A stretch of 64,000 bases of DNA, taken from the NCBI RefSeq assembly GCF_026151205.1, contig NC_087077.1, positions 186,001-250,000 on the forward strand. The letters run 5' to 3'. Shown piece by piece: positions 12,301 through 21,535 of this stretch. The stretch comes from Bolinopsis microptera. Taxonomy: Eukaryota > Ctenophora > Tentaculata > Lobata > Bolinopsidae. How positions within the stretch are numbered: the first letter of the stretch is position 1; each line of letters begins with the position of its first letter. The position numbers were made by a program, and so were the translations under genes. The notes beneath the pieces were generated by a model, which was not told the DNA's origin, made no database searches, and saw only the letters and a list, made by a program, of their open reading frames with translations.

Positions 12301-13717
12301 CAGGGAGTACACCTACCTTGGTAGTAGGGGCAACGTTCATATGTACGACAATGGAATTGTTGGTGAGTTGGTTTTCTTCCTTACCCTGAAAATTTCTCCC
12401 AGTTGTTTTGATTTCTCCCAGTTGTCTACTATAACTATAAGGCATGCCCCAAGTTGCTTCGCAACTCATCTTATTATACATTTCAAATAATAATAAATAA
12501 TATTTCAAATAAATATTGTACGGTATCACCCGTTAATTCTCCTAGGTAATAAAACGACGCACTTATTGGCAATACAGGACATTCATCATGACACTCACAA
12601 TGGTACATACACCTGTGTATTCGTCAGGTCGGTACTTTTTAATTATGATTATTAAAATTCCGGGTATCATGGCACTACCTTAATAAAGGCATCCCGCACT
12701 ACTACTACTACACAATTTCTATTTTCTTTATTTTTATCGTAATTCGTATCTCTTCAACGTATCATCCTTATAAAGTTATAAGACTGATCATACCTATCAC
12801 ATTGTATCTAACCAAGATGAACCCCCAATCAATCAGCAAGACTCACGGGAGATACCAGGAACAGTTTGACATTGTGGTGAGACAGGGTTTGACAAAGAAC
12901 ATGATAGCTATGGTTCTCGGTGGTGCTCTTATCATCATTCTTATCATCCTTCTAGTGAGTTCTACTTTCTAGACTATTCTCTTAGTTTTTTAAATTCTAC
13001 TTACCTTCTCGGTCTTTAATTGGTCGGAAATTACGTGAGGATTGGAGCGTTTACGTCCGCCAAAATTACGTCCAGAAAAAGTTTTGCCTCAATAATTATG
13101 TCCACCCGAAATAATGTCCGTCCATGTCCGTCCATGTTATGTCTGCCCAAATAAAGAACGAAGTAGTACTGCTTGCATTTATATATGTAGAGGTTACAGC
13201 AAGGAAAAACTTAGCCAATATTCCCAAATACATCCCATTTTTGATACACTGTATTATACAGCAAATTGGATGTTTCCTAGTAGAATTTATCTGATACGTA
13301 TCCATTATTTTATTCCCATTTGCTCTAAAAAGCGGAAACTTTTAAGGATTCAGCAATGTTAACTATTATAGCTCTCATTACGCAATAAGACACAGCCTTA
13401 TAGCCTTACATATCATGCAAATAAAGCTTAGACTGATTAAAACAGCTTTAAAATATCCCTTTCCATTAATTAAATAATGAATTAAATAATTCAATCAACA
13501 AAAATAAATAATTGTAGTTGTGAAATTAATAAAAACGTCCTCCCTCTCCCAGCTAGTGGTGGTGCTGTACTGCAGACAGAGACACAAGCGGGCACCCACT
13601 AGAACAATCTATGATGATCTAGCGGAGTGTACTGTTGCTACCAACACTCTGGTTAGGAACGAGGTCCCCCCAGCTACTGAGTCAGCAACTGAGTCAGAGA
13701 GACAGACCACTCTCTAG
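9394..13717 (+). CDS. multi-Ig-domain single-pass transmembrane receptor (5' end not found)
   Basis: Eleven exons join in one frame: 9394-9468, 9757-9855, 9975-10086, 10246-10319, 11094-11222, 11437-11584, 11703-11859, 12202-12362, 12546-12631, 12817-12954 and 13553-13717, giving 447 residues and a TAG stop. Phases agree at every junction (0,0,1,0,0,1,2,1,0,0). Most borders have good GT/AG sites; donors at 11223 (GTCAGT) and 12632 (GTACTT) are weak. Ig domain 1 is seen only from its C-terminal half (NGTYWFEV). Domain 2 runs from KLSCLV to GVYQCTA, domain 3 from AIFSCRT to LVTCDTE, domain 4 from VVIRCEV with IYW to NGTYTC. A membrane segment of about 24 residues spans the last intron (AMVLGGALIIILIILLLVVV), then YCRQRHKR and a tail of about 45 residues containing TIYDDL. 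It is a cell-surface adhesion or recognition type receptor. Signal peptide and first exons were not identified; the decayed RT sits upstream. Kinship to hydrozoan allorecognition receptors is possible but unproven. Confidence 0.82.
11945..12185 (+). mobile_element. short relative of the CCTTATCGG inverted-repeat element, in an intron
   Basis: Begins ACCTTATCGGATTTTATTTG followed by GAACGGACATTAATTGAACGCTGGAGGCCCTA, which matches the reversed right end of the element at 25193-26354. The other side holds several GTCCGTT-type repeats and ends in TTTACCTTATGATGA. It lies wholly within the intron between the exons ending at 11859 and starting at 12202. Confidence 0.55.
12420..12536 (-). repeat. 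hairpin-type repeat fragment in an intron
   Basis: Ends in GGTATCACCCGTTAA, the reverse of the terminus at 2818 and 4207, and contains the hairpin AAGTTGCTTCGCAACT. It lies directly before the exon starting at 12546, so only about ten bases separate its end from the splice acceptor. Confidence 0.5.
13030..13145 (+). repeat. array of GTCC-type short repeats in the last intron
   Basis: Repeated ACGTCC, ATGTCC and GTCCGTCCATGTCCGTCCATG units resemble the subterminal repeats of the element at 25193-26354. Probably a decayed end of that family. Confidence 0.4.
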
Positions 13718-14421
13718 CACAATTATAGTGTCAGTAATAGTTTAGATAAAACTTTTGTTTAGTCGAGGAGAGAAGCTACCTCGCGGAGAGGTTTCTTAAG
13801 AATGCTCCTTCATAAAATTTACTGTTTTGCTTTTTATATCCAAGTGATCTGATGGCTGGAATTAGAAGAAGAACATTGAGAAAGTTAAAACTTGCAAATC
13901 ATAAACTAGTCACAAAGAATCTATAACTTCCAAAAGGAGGACTTTGACAATAATTGATGGATGCAATTACTGATATTCATATAGTGATCAAAGATGGCTA
14001 TTTTATGATATTTGCTTATTATCAAGATAGGAACTATAATCTAAATTGATCAAATCAGTGAACAAGACAGTCAAAAGAATAACAATCGCATGCGGGGTCA
14101 ACTTTTGGGCCTTAGGGTCCTTTTAGGGGTTCACATTTGGTCGTTATGGTGTACATTTGGGACATCCGTCTTCTTTCATTCGACCGTGATTTCCTTTGCT
14201 ATATTATTTGCTATTATTATTATTATGTTAATAATCGTGTTAAACATCATTTTGTGTACAAACATAATTGTAATCGAGAATTTGTTGATGACATTTTTTA
14301 CGTAATAAATAATATGTTTGGAAGACTTGGACGTTGTTTTTTTACTCCCTTGTTTATACATTTTGTTTGATAATAATGTTTAGAAGATAAATTGAATCCC
14401 TCAGTTTTGATAAATGAATAA
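13718..14421 (+). other. probable 3' untranslated region of the Ig receptor gene
   Basis: Follows the TAG at 13715-13717. AATAAA signals lie at 14304-14309 and 14417-14422. No convincing open frame; the overlapping small frames near 14090-14370 look like chance in AT-rich sequence. Confidence 0.4.
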
Positions 14422-14474
14422 AATTTTTCAATGAATCAGAGTCTATACTATAGACTCTGATCCATTGAAAAATT
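14422..14474. repeat. 26-bp inverted repeat with a 1-bp centre
   Basis: Arms 14422-14447 and 14449-14474 are complementary with one mismatch (core CAGAGTCTATA / TATAGACTCTG). It sits between the Ig gene's last poly(A) signal and a BTB-related fragment. Confidence 0.85.
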
Positions 14475-14695
14475 GTATAGTTGGATCTCCAGATATATGC
14501 CCTGGTACCAGTACCACTGCAAACCAAAGATTTGGAGAAATTTTACTGTCTGTTATTGCTGTTACCTGGTTGTGCGATGATAAGCAGTTCAAATTTAATG
14601 TTACTATTTCGCTGTATCTGCAGGAAAGAATCCCAAAAGTAATCAGCGAATATCCTTCAAAAACTACAATTTTTTGTCTATACAATGAAAGATGA
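14475..14695 (+). pseudogene. fragment of the BTB-gene family, C-terminal part
   Basis: The frame contains FGEILLSVIAVTW and FNVTISLYLQERIPKV. This lines up with FGEEILLTL and FTVSVTLYQDRTPKV of the BTB proteins at 16.5-18.2 and 27.5-29.1 kb, followed by a similar aromatic stretch. There is no BTB domain and no start of its own. It is on the opposite strand to the two full genes. The part from 14555 is duplicated at 25076-25190. Confidence 0.55.
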
Positions 14696-15066
14696 TTATT
14701 TTTCAAGCGTGCTAAATCAGTAAATCACTCTACAGTCGATCTTCGAGATTTTTCTAAAAGGGCCCCCGGACAGTTAAGACCAACTTAAATCGGACGCTGA
14801 TTCCGAATCACCCCCATGACTATATAATAGGGTTAAAATGCTCCCCTGGCGAGATATTGGCGAAAAACTGTTTCGATCACGTGATATGACCATTTAAGGA
14901 AGTTGGTCTAATTTCACGTTAGGGTTAGGGTTTCAGCATATGCTTTTGTTAGAGATTGGGTTAGGTTAGGGTTGGGATCAGATTAGAGGGCTAGTATTTG
15001 GAAACTGAGACAAATTTAAACGATATTTGCAAATTGATTCATTTTCATAATAGAAATTGCAAAAAT
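14555..15066 (+). repeat. segment duplicated at 25076-25192 plus 26355-26870
   Basis: Shared landmarks are CCTGGTTGTGCGATGATAAG, AGGGCCCC, GGCGAGATATTGGCGAAAAA, CAGCATATGCTTTTGTTAGA and ATTGATTCATTTTCATAATA. This copy is continuous at 14689-14690 (a TA), where the other holds a 1.16-kb insertion. Confidence 0.8.
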
Positions 15067-16451
15067 TGAGATTTAGAGTAATTCAGATCAGCCTTGCTTT
15101 AAGAAACACTCTTACTAGTGCAGCGATTTCAATTATTAGGAGTTCATGCTGAGTTGGTGAATTCCTGAGCCGGTAGGGAACAGTATGAAGGACTCAAAGG
15201 AGGAAGAGTCAAAGAGAGGGGGACCGCCCCTGTAGGAACCTCCCGTAGGAGTAACTACTAACTAGTCACTAGGTCTACGCAATTTATAGGGCTCCATCCC
15301 ATAAGAACCAGTATAGGATCTAACTACGCCTGGTATATAGTACTGACTACAAGTCTTAATAACTTGCGGTCTAACTACTAGTAGCTAGAGCGTTCTAATG
15401 ATGACTAGCTTGAGGGTCTTCGGGATCGATAGTCTCCACCAGTATGGTGTTACTCTAATTCGCCAAGAACTTGCATCCTCCTGAAACTGTACGAGTTAAG
15501 CTTGTGATTAAATACGATTTTCTGTGTTAAGGACTCAAATTTACTTGTGGCACTGCACACTTTTAGTAATTGTAACGACTCAACTTTCTATCATAGTCTC
15601 AGAGACTTGCAATATAGCAGTTTTAACAGTTGTAGTGTAAGCGATTAATGACAGTATATGGAAAGACCAGCAGAACATCTGGTCATCAAGGTAAGTAGTA
15701 TCAAGTATCATAGTATAATACAATAAAATATAGTATCGACCGAGCTAACCGACCTTAGGATGAGTAGGAGGGGTGGACAGTTGAAGAGCTGGTTCTCTAA
15801 TCTGCATATCGCCACCGCAGCTTAAAGAGTCGACTTTCCCTTAACAAGTCCAGAGATGAGTCTGATCGCTGGCTGGAGATGAGTCTGATCATCTTCAGTC
15901 GCACGGAGGCAGAATCAGGGCGTCATCTTAGGGATTAGGGCAGGAACAGAGTAGAAGTGAAGAAATCCAGAGGGTCAGTGCAGGGACGATCGGAGGCCGA
16001 GTGACCTACTCGAAGTTGGAATAATGGAACTGAGTAGAAGTGAAGAAATCCAGAGGGTCAGTGCAGGGACGATCGGAGGCCGAGTGACCTACTCGAAGTT
16101 GGAATAATGGAACTGAGTAGAAGTGAGGAGAAGTCCGGGTCGTCATCCTCGGATGGTCTCCAGGGTTCTGGTAATTACCGTTTAAACTTAGAGGTCCGAT
16201 AATTGGTCGTATCAGCTCGGTTTATCTCGTCCATTCCTGGTGCACACTGCACTAAGATATGAGATCTTACCGTCAGGACACCGGTTCGGGGGCTCCGTGA
16301 TTGGTTACTATTCGTACGATTGCCACGGTGATTGGCGCGCTACACAAGTTGATGGAAGCCTTGCCACTGCAGCTCCTAATGAGCCTTTAGTCGCTGCTAG
16401 GGAGGTCCCGTCCGGTCCATCACGGTATGAACTAGGTAAGAAGTGTAAGTG
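15067..16451. other. stretch without a supported gene; short tandem repeat inside
   Basis: Richer in G+C than its surroundings. It holds a tandem repeat at 15949-16131. A 78-codon open frame at 16240-16476 (+) shows no recognised motif. I see no clear gene. Confidence 0.4.
15949..16131 (+). repeat. 83-bp tandem repeat, 2.2 copies
   Basis: Units start at 15949, 16032 and 16115 with GAGTAGAAGTGA; the first two are nearly identical and the third is cut after about 17 bases. Confidence 0.9.
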
Positions 16452-18218
16452 TCAACTCCCGGTGCTCAGTTGTTGACTGAGCGGCAAAAAGAATCGGGGG
16501 GCCGAAGTTCTTACAGCCCCCAAGCCCCCAGAGTCTGTCGATTGGCCAGCCAGCTCCCACGAGCCGCCTCTGACACTAACCCAGAGAACTGAGAAAGTTA
16601 TATTGTCTTTTAAGTCTTGCCTCATGCCCATATCATTATATTGCATCATGTTCATATCATACCTCATATCATGCCTCATACCCATATTATATTGGGCTTG
16701 TGCAGGGTTGACCTTTACAAGTTTACCGACTTGACAATTCGGGAATAGTTTAAGAGTTTTGTAAGCGCTGTCTGGATCGCAGTAGAGAGGCAGTCTAGTT
16801 GAATTCATGTTTCCTGCTCCTTCGTAAACGTTTTTACAAGCGTAGACGTACATATGGTAGTTCCCAAAAGATTTATCACAGCTAACGTTTGGGGTTCTAT
16901 CCTGGTACAGAGTAACACTAACAGTGAAATTAACTCCTGAAGCTGAATAATATGAATTATTAGTTATATCTGGTAGTGTTCGTTGTCCAGATAATGTCAA
17001 TAAAATTTCTTCGCCGAAGGTGGCTGCGGTCAAGTTTACAATGCAATTGCAATATAAGGATTGGTCATTCGTGATTTTACTGATTGCGTTATATTGGTTT
17101 GGTAGAATTTGCAGCATATCCATAGCATTCTTTATATAGACCGTGCAGTATGCTTGAACGTTTATGTTATCATTTGGAGGGTGTCCTGACCAATGATAAA
17201 TAGCTTTTGAGAGAATTTTTTGGACAATATCCAAGTCAGACGATGATTTATTGTTTGCAAGCCAAGACAGGAGACACTCTATGACACAAAACTGGTCTGA
17301 TTTATCTGTAAATGCTGTAGAAAGCACATACATTCCATCTGCATCAAGGATCTTCCAGCACGAATAAAGACTTCCACTTTCTTTCATGAATCTTAATGAC
17401 TGTAACACGGTTATTTTTTCATTAAGTTTCATCTTATATCTGTTTAAATGCTTGTATTCCTTCAATGTTATATTGTCAAAATCTTCCATTTTCTCAAAAA
17501 GGTCTTCAAATTGAGTGCGAGGACATAGGGACATTGCATTCGAAATTTCGGGGTTTTCAAACGAATCCAATAAAAGTTTGTAGTTGGACTGGTCTAGAAG
17601 CATATTGACCCACGGAATATAATCCGGGATAAGATCTTGGTGAAGCAGTATAGTGAGTAGTTCCTTCTTGTCTACAACTCCTGAAATAACATCGTCTATG
17701 GCACTGTCAAGGTTCTTGTACCTTTCATCAGTGCTATCTGGTACGATTATTTTGGGTAGGTGTTGTGCGAAGAACAACCTACACGGTTTGTAAATATCTT
17801 CTTTTGAGCACGTCCACTTGCCTTCAATGGCCTTGGTGGCAACCATAGAACCATTGATCAACAAGCCTGCATTGTCCAAATTCCATCTATTTTCGGACAT
17901 CCAATTCAAAACCTGCTTTTGAGCTCCAGGAATGTCAAAAGCTACCATGAACTTCAAAATATCTTGGAAGTTTTCCTCAGTCAGACTGACTGAACCACCA
18001 TAAAGAATGGTCAAACATTCTCTGACGTGTTTGTTGTCTGTAAGGAATAATTCATTGTCCTCTTTTATATACTCTCTGAGCACAGAACTATGTTGGGCTA
18101 ATAACACTGCACTACATTTAATGATTTCAGATTCCGTTACAATCTGAACTGAATCATTAAATTCATCCTTTTCCAGGAAGTACGTGAAATCATTGTTGAA
18201 CTCGAGCTTCACTGTCAT
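16452..18218 (-). CDS. BTB-domain protein, copy 1, with read-through C-terminus
   Basis: 588 residues from ATG at 18218. Residues 1-105 read as a BTB/POZ domain: FVxxx-type VQIVTESEIIKCSAVLLAQ, SSVLREYI, then LTILYGGSVSLTEENFQDIL. A helical region follows (about 110-250) in the place of a BACK domain, with no kelch repeats. The rest is unassigned but shared with copy 2. BTB proteins usually dimerise and often act as cullin-3 substrate adaptors; that role is inference here. Homology to copy 2 stops at 16572, exactly where copy 2 has its stop codon, so this protein runs on for about 40 unrelated residues. The region before that has a Met/Tyr/Asp-rich repeat absent from copy 2. On the minus strand a likely 5'UTR intron (donor CAG/GTAAAT, acceptor TTATTAG) lies upstream. 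Confidence 0.75.
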   Translation of the reverse strand: MTVKLEFNNDFTYFLEKDEFNDSVQIVTESEIIKCSAVLLAQHSSVLREYIKEDNELFLTDNKHVRECLTILYGGSVSLTEENFQDILKFMVAFDIPGAQKQVLNWMSENRWNLDNAGLLINGSMVATKAIEGKWTCSKEDIYKPCRLFFAQHLPKIIVPDSTDERYKNLDSAIDDVISGVVDKKELLTILLHQDLIPDYIPWVNMLLDQSNYKLLLDSFENPEISNAMSLCPRTQFEDLFEKMEDFDNITLKEYKHLNRYKMKLNEKITVLQSLRFMKESGSLYSCWKILDADGMYVLSTAFTDKSDQFCVIECLLSWLANNKSSSDLDIVQKILSKAIYHWSGHPPNDNINVQAYCTVYIKNAMDMLQILPNQYNAISKITNDQSLYCNCIVNLTAATFGEEILLTLSGQRTLPDITNNSYYSASGVNFTVSVTLYQDRTPNVSCDKSFGNYHMYVYACKNVYEGAGNMNSTRLPLYCDPDSAYKTLKLFPNCQVGKLVKVNPAQAQYNMGMRHDMRYDMNMMQYNDMGMRQDLKDNITFSVLWVSVRGGSWELAGQSTDSGGLGAVRTSAPRFFLPLSQQLSTGS

Positions 18219-18330
18219 CTCTGCAGCGGGTATCCAGATTTTTCTGCCTTCAATCTAATAAAGGACGGGATTATCTGTTAGTGTTACATTTAAAGATTTA
18301 ATATTTACCTGATTGTGATATAATTTTGAT

Positions 18331-18354
18331 GTTGCCACTATTTATAGTGGCAAC
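18331..18354 (-). promoter_or_regulatory. TATA-like box inside a 10-bp-arm palindrome, BTB copy 1
   Basis: GTTGCCACTA-TTTA-TAGTGGCAAC. On the minus strand this gives CTATAAATAG, about 115 bp upstream of the BTB start codon and just before the inferred 5'UTR exon. It is unchanged in copy 2 at 29231-29254. A core promoter is the natural reading; transcription start is not shown. Confidence 0.45.
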
Positions 18355-18880
18355 ACTATGACCATCATCACATCTACCATCACATCTACCATGTGACCAC
18401 CATCACATCTACCATATTCACAATAACTCCACAATTAACAAATAATTTATAATTATTATTTATGATATCATACATGTTAAGAGTAGGTACTAGGTAGATA
18501 ACAAAAATGACCACCCTTATAAAAATAAGATTAAGAAGAAAATCTGGAAAACATATATTACAACCGAGGAATCAACTACGAGGCTACCATGCTGCATCGC
18601 TTCACAATTGGTTTAGTATCGATATTATACATTTTTCATTTCCGACCTCAAAGCTGACTATAGGAACCAGGGATTTGACTCACGTTCCGCAAGCATTGGA
18701 TCCCTGTGGTTACCCCGGTAGGGACTACGGGTGGAAGATGAATAATTAAAATCCCAACAGCATTTTGTTCCCTTCATTATGCTGATTCCGGGAAGCATTC
18801 TCTTTACGCCTTCATCATACTGTAGAATGAGATATCGTTCATTTAAAATTGGGTAATTATAGGCCTATCAAGGATTGCAG
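18355..18880. other. BTB upstream flank and start of an inverted-duplicated segment
   Basis: To 18554 the sequence is shared with the flank of BTB copy 2 (to 29454), including repeated CATCACATCTACCAT units. From about 18700 it is the reverse complement of 23461-23620 (landmarks CCGGGAAGCATTCTCTTTACG and TTACCCCGGTA). No gene is seen. Confidence 0.6.
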
Positions 18881-19980
18881 TTCATGAATTTACACTCCTA
18901 AACTACGATATGTTCATGAATAAGATTAAGTGGGAGCTGTCTCCGAATACGATTTCCAAAATTGATAACTGTAACATTATCATAGGGATACGGAGATATA
19001 ACTGTCCCACGATTAACTCAAGGAATATCGAATTTGTTGACCAGAATATAAAACTTCAATTTCTACATTCTGCAACTGGGCAGGTGAAGGGAAGCAAAAT
19101 TGGGGATAAAATGTATGATTCTATTTGCCCAAACGAGCTGTCTCCTTTATGTCAATGGGTTATCGACTTAAATAGTCATTCCATCGATTGGGCAGTCGTT
19201 CTAAGCAACCTGTTTTTCTTAGTTTCTAAAAAATTTAAGTTGATTCAATTTCAATACAAACTTTTAATGAGGATCACAACGTGTAGATACATGAGACATA
19301 AAATGAAAATTGTTACAGATACTCCCATGTGTAGCCTGTGTAATAATTATTTAGAAACTATTCCTCGTATTTACCTCCATTGTATTCACACCAATAGCTT
19401 CATCACAATACTTGAAGACTTTATCAAAAGGAAAATCAATAGAAACTACAAAGATCCCACTAAAATTAATTTTATAGTTTGTAATCACACTTCACAAATT
19501 ATAAATTATTTTAATATCGTTGCCAAATGGTACATTAGCAAAAAATTTCAGGCAGAAGACATGTCGCGATCTGGCAGGGGTATATCAAACTTCTTAAGCT
19601 ATCACTTACAGGAGAGTGAGACAAAATATGTCACAATAGTTCTATTAATTGTGTCGATCTTGGCCGATTAGGGCAATATGTCCACTCCATTTATATTGCT
19701 GTCTATGTTTTTTAATTTTTATTGGTTATTGTTACTATCTTGCAGTACTACTAGCTGTCTTTTGTTGTACATGCCAGCTGCTTCCAAAAAACGTACCTTC
19801 AATTGAGGCCGAGGGTCAACAAATAGTGATGTTAGGGCTTGGTGGGAACAAATCCTGACCTCCTTTTACACCTTTGGGACGACTCACGCAAATGCGAGAG
19901 GAATGGCCTAGGGGAGGGCTCCATTGGTTTTAGTAGGTTGCATATTTAAAAATAAAAATAAAAAATAAAAAGGATTGCAG
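18881..19980 (+). mobile_element. 5'-truncated LINE fragment with target-site duplication
   Basis: Flanked by the 11-bp repeat AAGGATTGCAG (18870-18880 and 19970-19980) and ending in an A-rich tail with AAAAATAAAAATAAAA. It contains the ORF at 18910-19671. The unoccupied site survives, reversed, at 23441-23476, where GGGTAATTATAGGC and the CCCAATTA side are joined directly. Confidence 0.85.
18910..19671 (+). pseudogene. C-terminal part of a LINE reverse transcriptase (zf-RVT-like)
   Basis: 253 open codons ending in TAG. The segment FQYKLLMRITTCRY followed by MCSLCNNYLETIPRIYLHC fits the zinc-binding region after the RT domain in several non-LTR elements (hydrophobic-YKLLHR, then CxxC, ET, H and C). 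RT and endonuclease domains are missing because the copy is 5'-truncated. The frame is still open, suggesting a fairly recent insertion. Confidence 0.65.
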
Positions 19981-20110
19981 CCCAATTAATATCTGATCAA
20001 TAACAGCTACTTGTGCCATATAGGGGATAACTGAGGTCACGTGACATTTGGTCCTATCAGGCTATCACGTGACCGCTAATCCTATCACGTTACCTTGATT
20101 CGTAAACCCT
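19981..20110 (+). repeat. inverted-duplicated segment, right part (partner 23330-23460)
   Basis: GGGATAACTGAGGTCACGTGAC and further TCACGTGA motifs match the reverse complement of 23330-23420. Together with 18700-18880 it forms one segment split by the LINE fragment. Confidence 0.8.
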
Positions 20111-20497
20111 TGGGCACTCGATCACATTCGTAAACTTAAAGTGTCGTATGTCGACTAGGATATTTTGTGATGTCACCAGAGCTCAAGCTACTTGATCAGG
20201 CCTTATATGGAATAATATAGTGCATGTAATTGGATCCAATTATAGGAGCTGCGCAATCATTGTAGCAATAGCATATTGATCAGGTATCACCTTCTGAAAC
20301 CCAGCAGGCAGCTGGGCCAGAGATTTGAAAATAGAAGGATTTTTTGTTAATGAATATCGAAGCAAAAATCATGTGACCCTATGTTTACGAGGACGCTGAA
20401 CACGATAAAATTGGTTATAATTGTCATACTCAAAGACAAATTACTTTAAAATGCACTTGAATGTCATAGATGTCATAGATGTCATTATAACTTATAA

Positions 20498-20623
20498 GGG
20501 GGGGGGGGGGGGGGTCCAAAAAGGGCAGGACATTGGCAGACATTGGCGGACATTGGCGGACATTGGCGGACATTGGCGGACATTGGCGGACATTGACGGA
20601 CATTGGCGGACATTGGCGGACTC
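20498..20623. repeat. G17 tract and 10-bp minisatellite
   Basis: A 17-base G run at 20498-20514 is followed by about nine copies of CATTGGCGGA (20529-20621), then CTCTCTCT. Two more units occur at 22560-22575. The open frames across it on both strands are products of the repeat. Confidence 0.9.
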
Positions 20624-20959
20624 TCTCTCTCTCTGTTTTGGTCAACGGTTTCTGGCCTCCTAGTGAAGAGGGAGGCCTTCTCGCCGTGCCCACAGAGTGT
20701 GACTCCTGCTAGCCACACTCCAGGACTCCCTAAGTATATACAAAAACATAGAATAATAGATATCAACGCAACAGACCTCTGGAGTCTCGAAGCTGTTACT
20801 ACCTTGCTCAGAACAAACCCACTTCAGATGTTCTTCTTTGGCGGGCAGGCGAGGGACTTCCGAGCATGGTCCACACCTGAATATGTGTCACTATCTGAGA
20901 TAGTCCTGTGTGGGTCTAGTGTATGATTGTTTATGAACCTTGGTGTATGTCCTAGATGC

Positions 20960-21535
20960 TTATCCAAATAGATCGTCTCTGTCAAACCTTGTTGACTGTT
21001 CCACGAATTTGATAATGTGGTCGAGTTTACTATTGATGAGTTCCTCAATTGTTAGGATGGGTTTACCAAATATCCTCATTCTAGTTGTCATCAGCTGGAT
21101 GCATTCACATAGGAAGTGTTGTGATGTTTCTGCTTCCCCTGGGCAGTGTTCACAGTCTTGTGTTTCGAAATTGGAGTTGTTTGCTACCGTCTGGAAGTAT
21201 GCTAGTGGGCTGTGTCCTGATAGTAGCCATGTTAGCCATCTGATGTGAGTACCTGTGATGTTAATTTTATTGTACCTGTTTTTGTTGAGGAAAAATGTTA
21301 GTGGGGTTTTTCCTTTATCACTGAGTGCCACCTGTTTATACTTCTTGATATGGAGATTGAAGAGGTAATCTTTTATTTGGGTGTTGATTATAGTTCTTTA
21401 CCGTATACTCCTTCATGTCCTGGAACAAAGTTCTACTCGATGAGAAAACCTAGCGAGTTGAGTTGGTCTGAGATGTTCAGAACGAACCTGGAGTTAAAAT
21501 TGGTGCTGTTAAGGGCTTTAAAGATGAGATCCTAA
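20960..21535 (-). pseudogene. decayed LINE C-terminal region with RNase H trace
   Basis: On the minus strand FVPGHEGVYGKEL (about 21397-21436) matches the conserved [WF]VPGHxGxxGNE motif of LINE RNase H domains, then hits a stop. Downstream a 123-codon frame (20960-21331) reads LSGHSPLAYF, CEHCPGEAETSQHFLCEC and IKFVEQSTRF, the zinc-binding tail found after RNase H in I/Jockey/R1-like elements. The RT part is absent or beyond recognition. Inactive. Confidence 0.65.

Noticed and set aside
14930-14945. TTAGGGTTAGGG as a telomere remnant (also 23107 and 26560)
   Set aside because: Only two or three units each, inside duplicated or repeat sequence.
16240-16476. 78-codon + strand frame just before the BTB stop
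   Set aside because: Overlaps the tail of BTB copy 1 on the other strand, with no motif and only a weak donor-like GTAAGA after it.
20421-20926. Overlapping frames on both strands at 20.4-20.9 kb
   Set aside because: They translate the 10-bp minisatellite and G run, and all frames are open because the unit has no stops.
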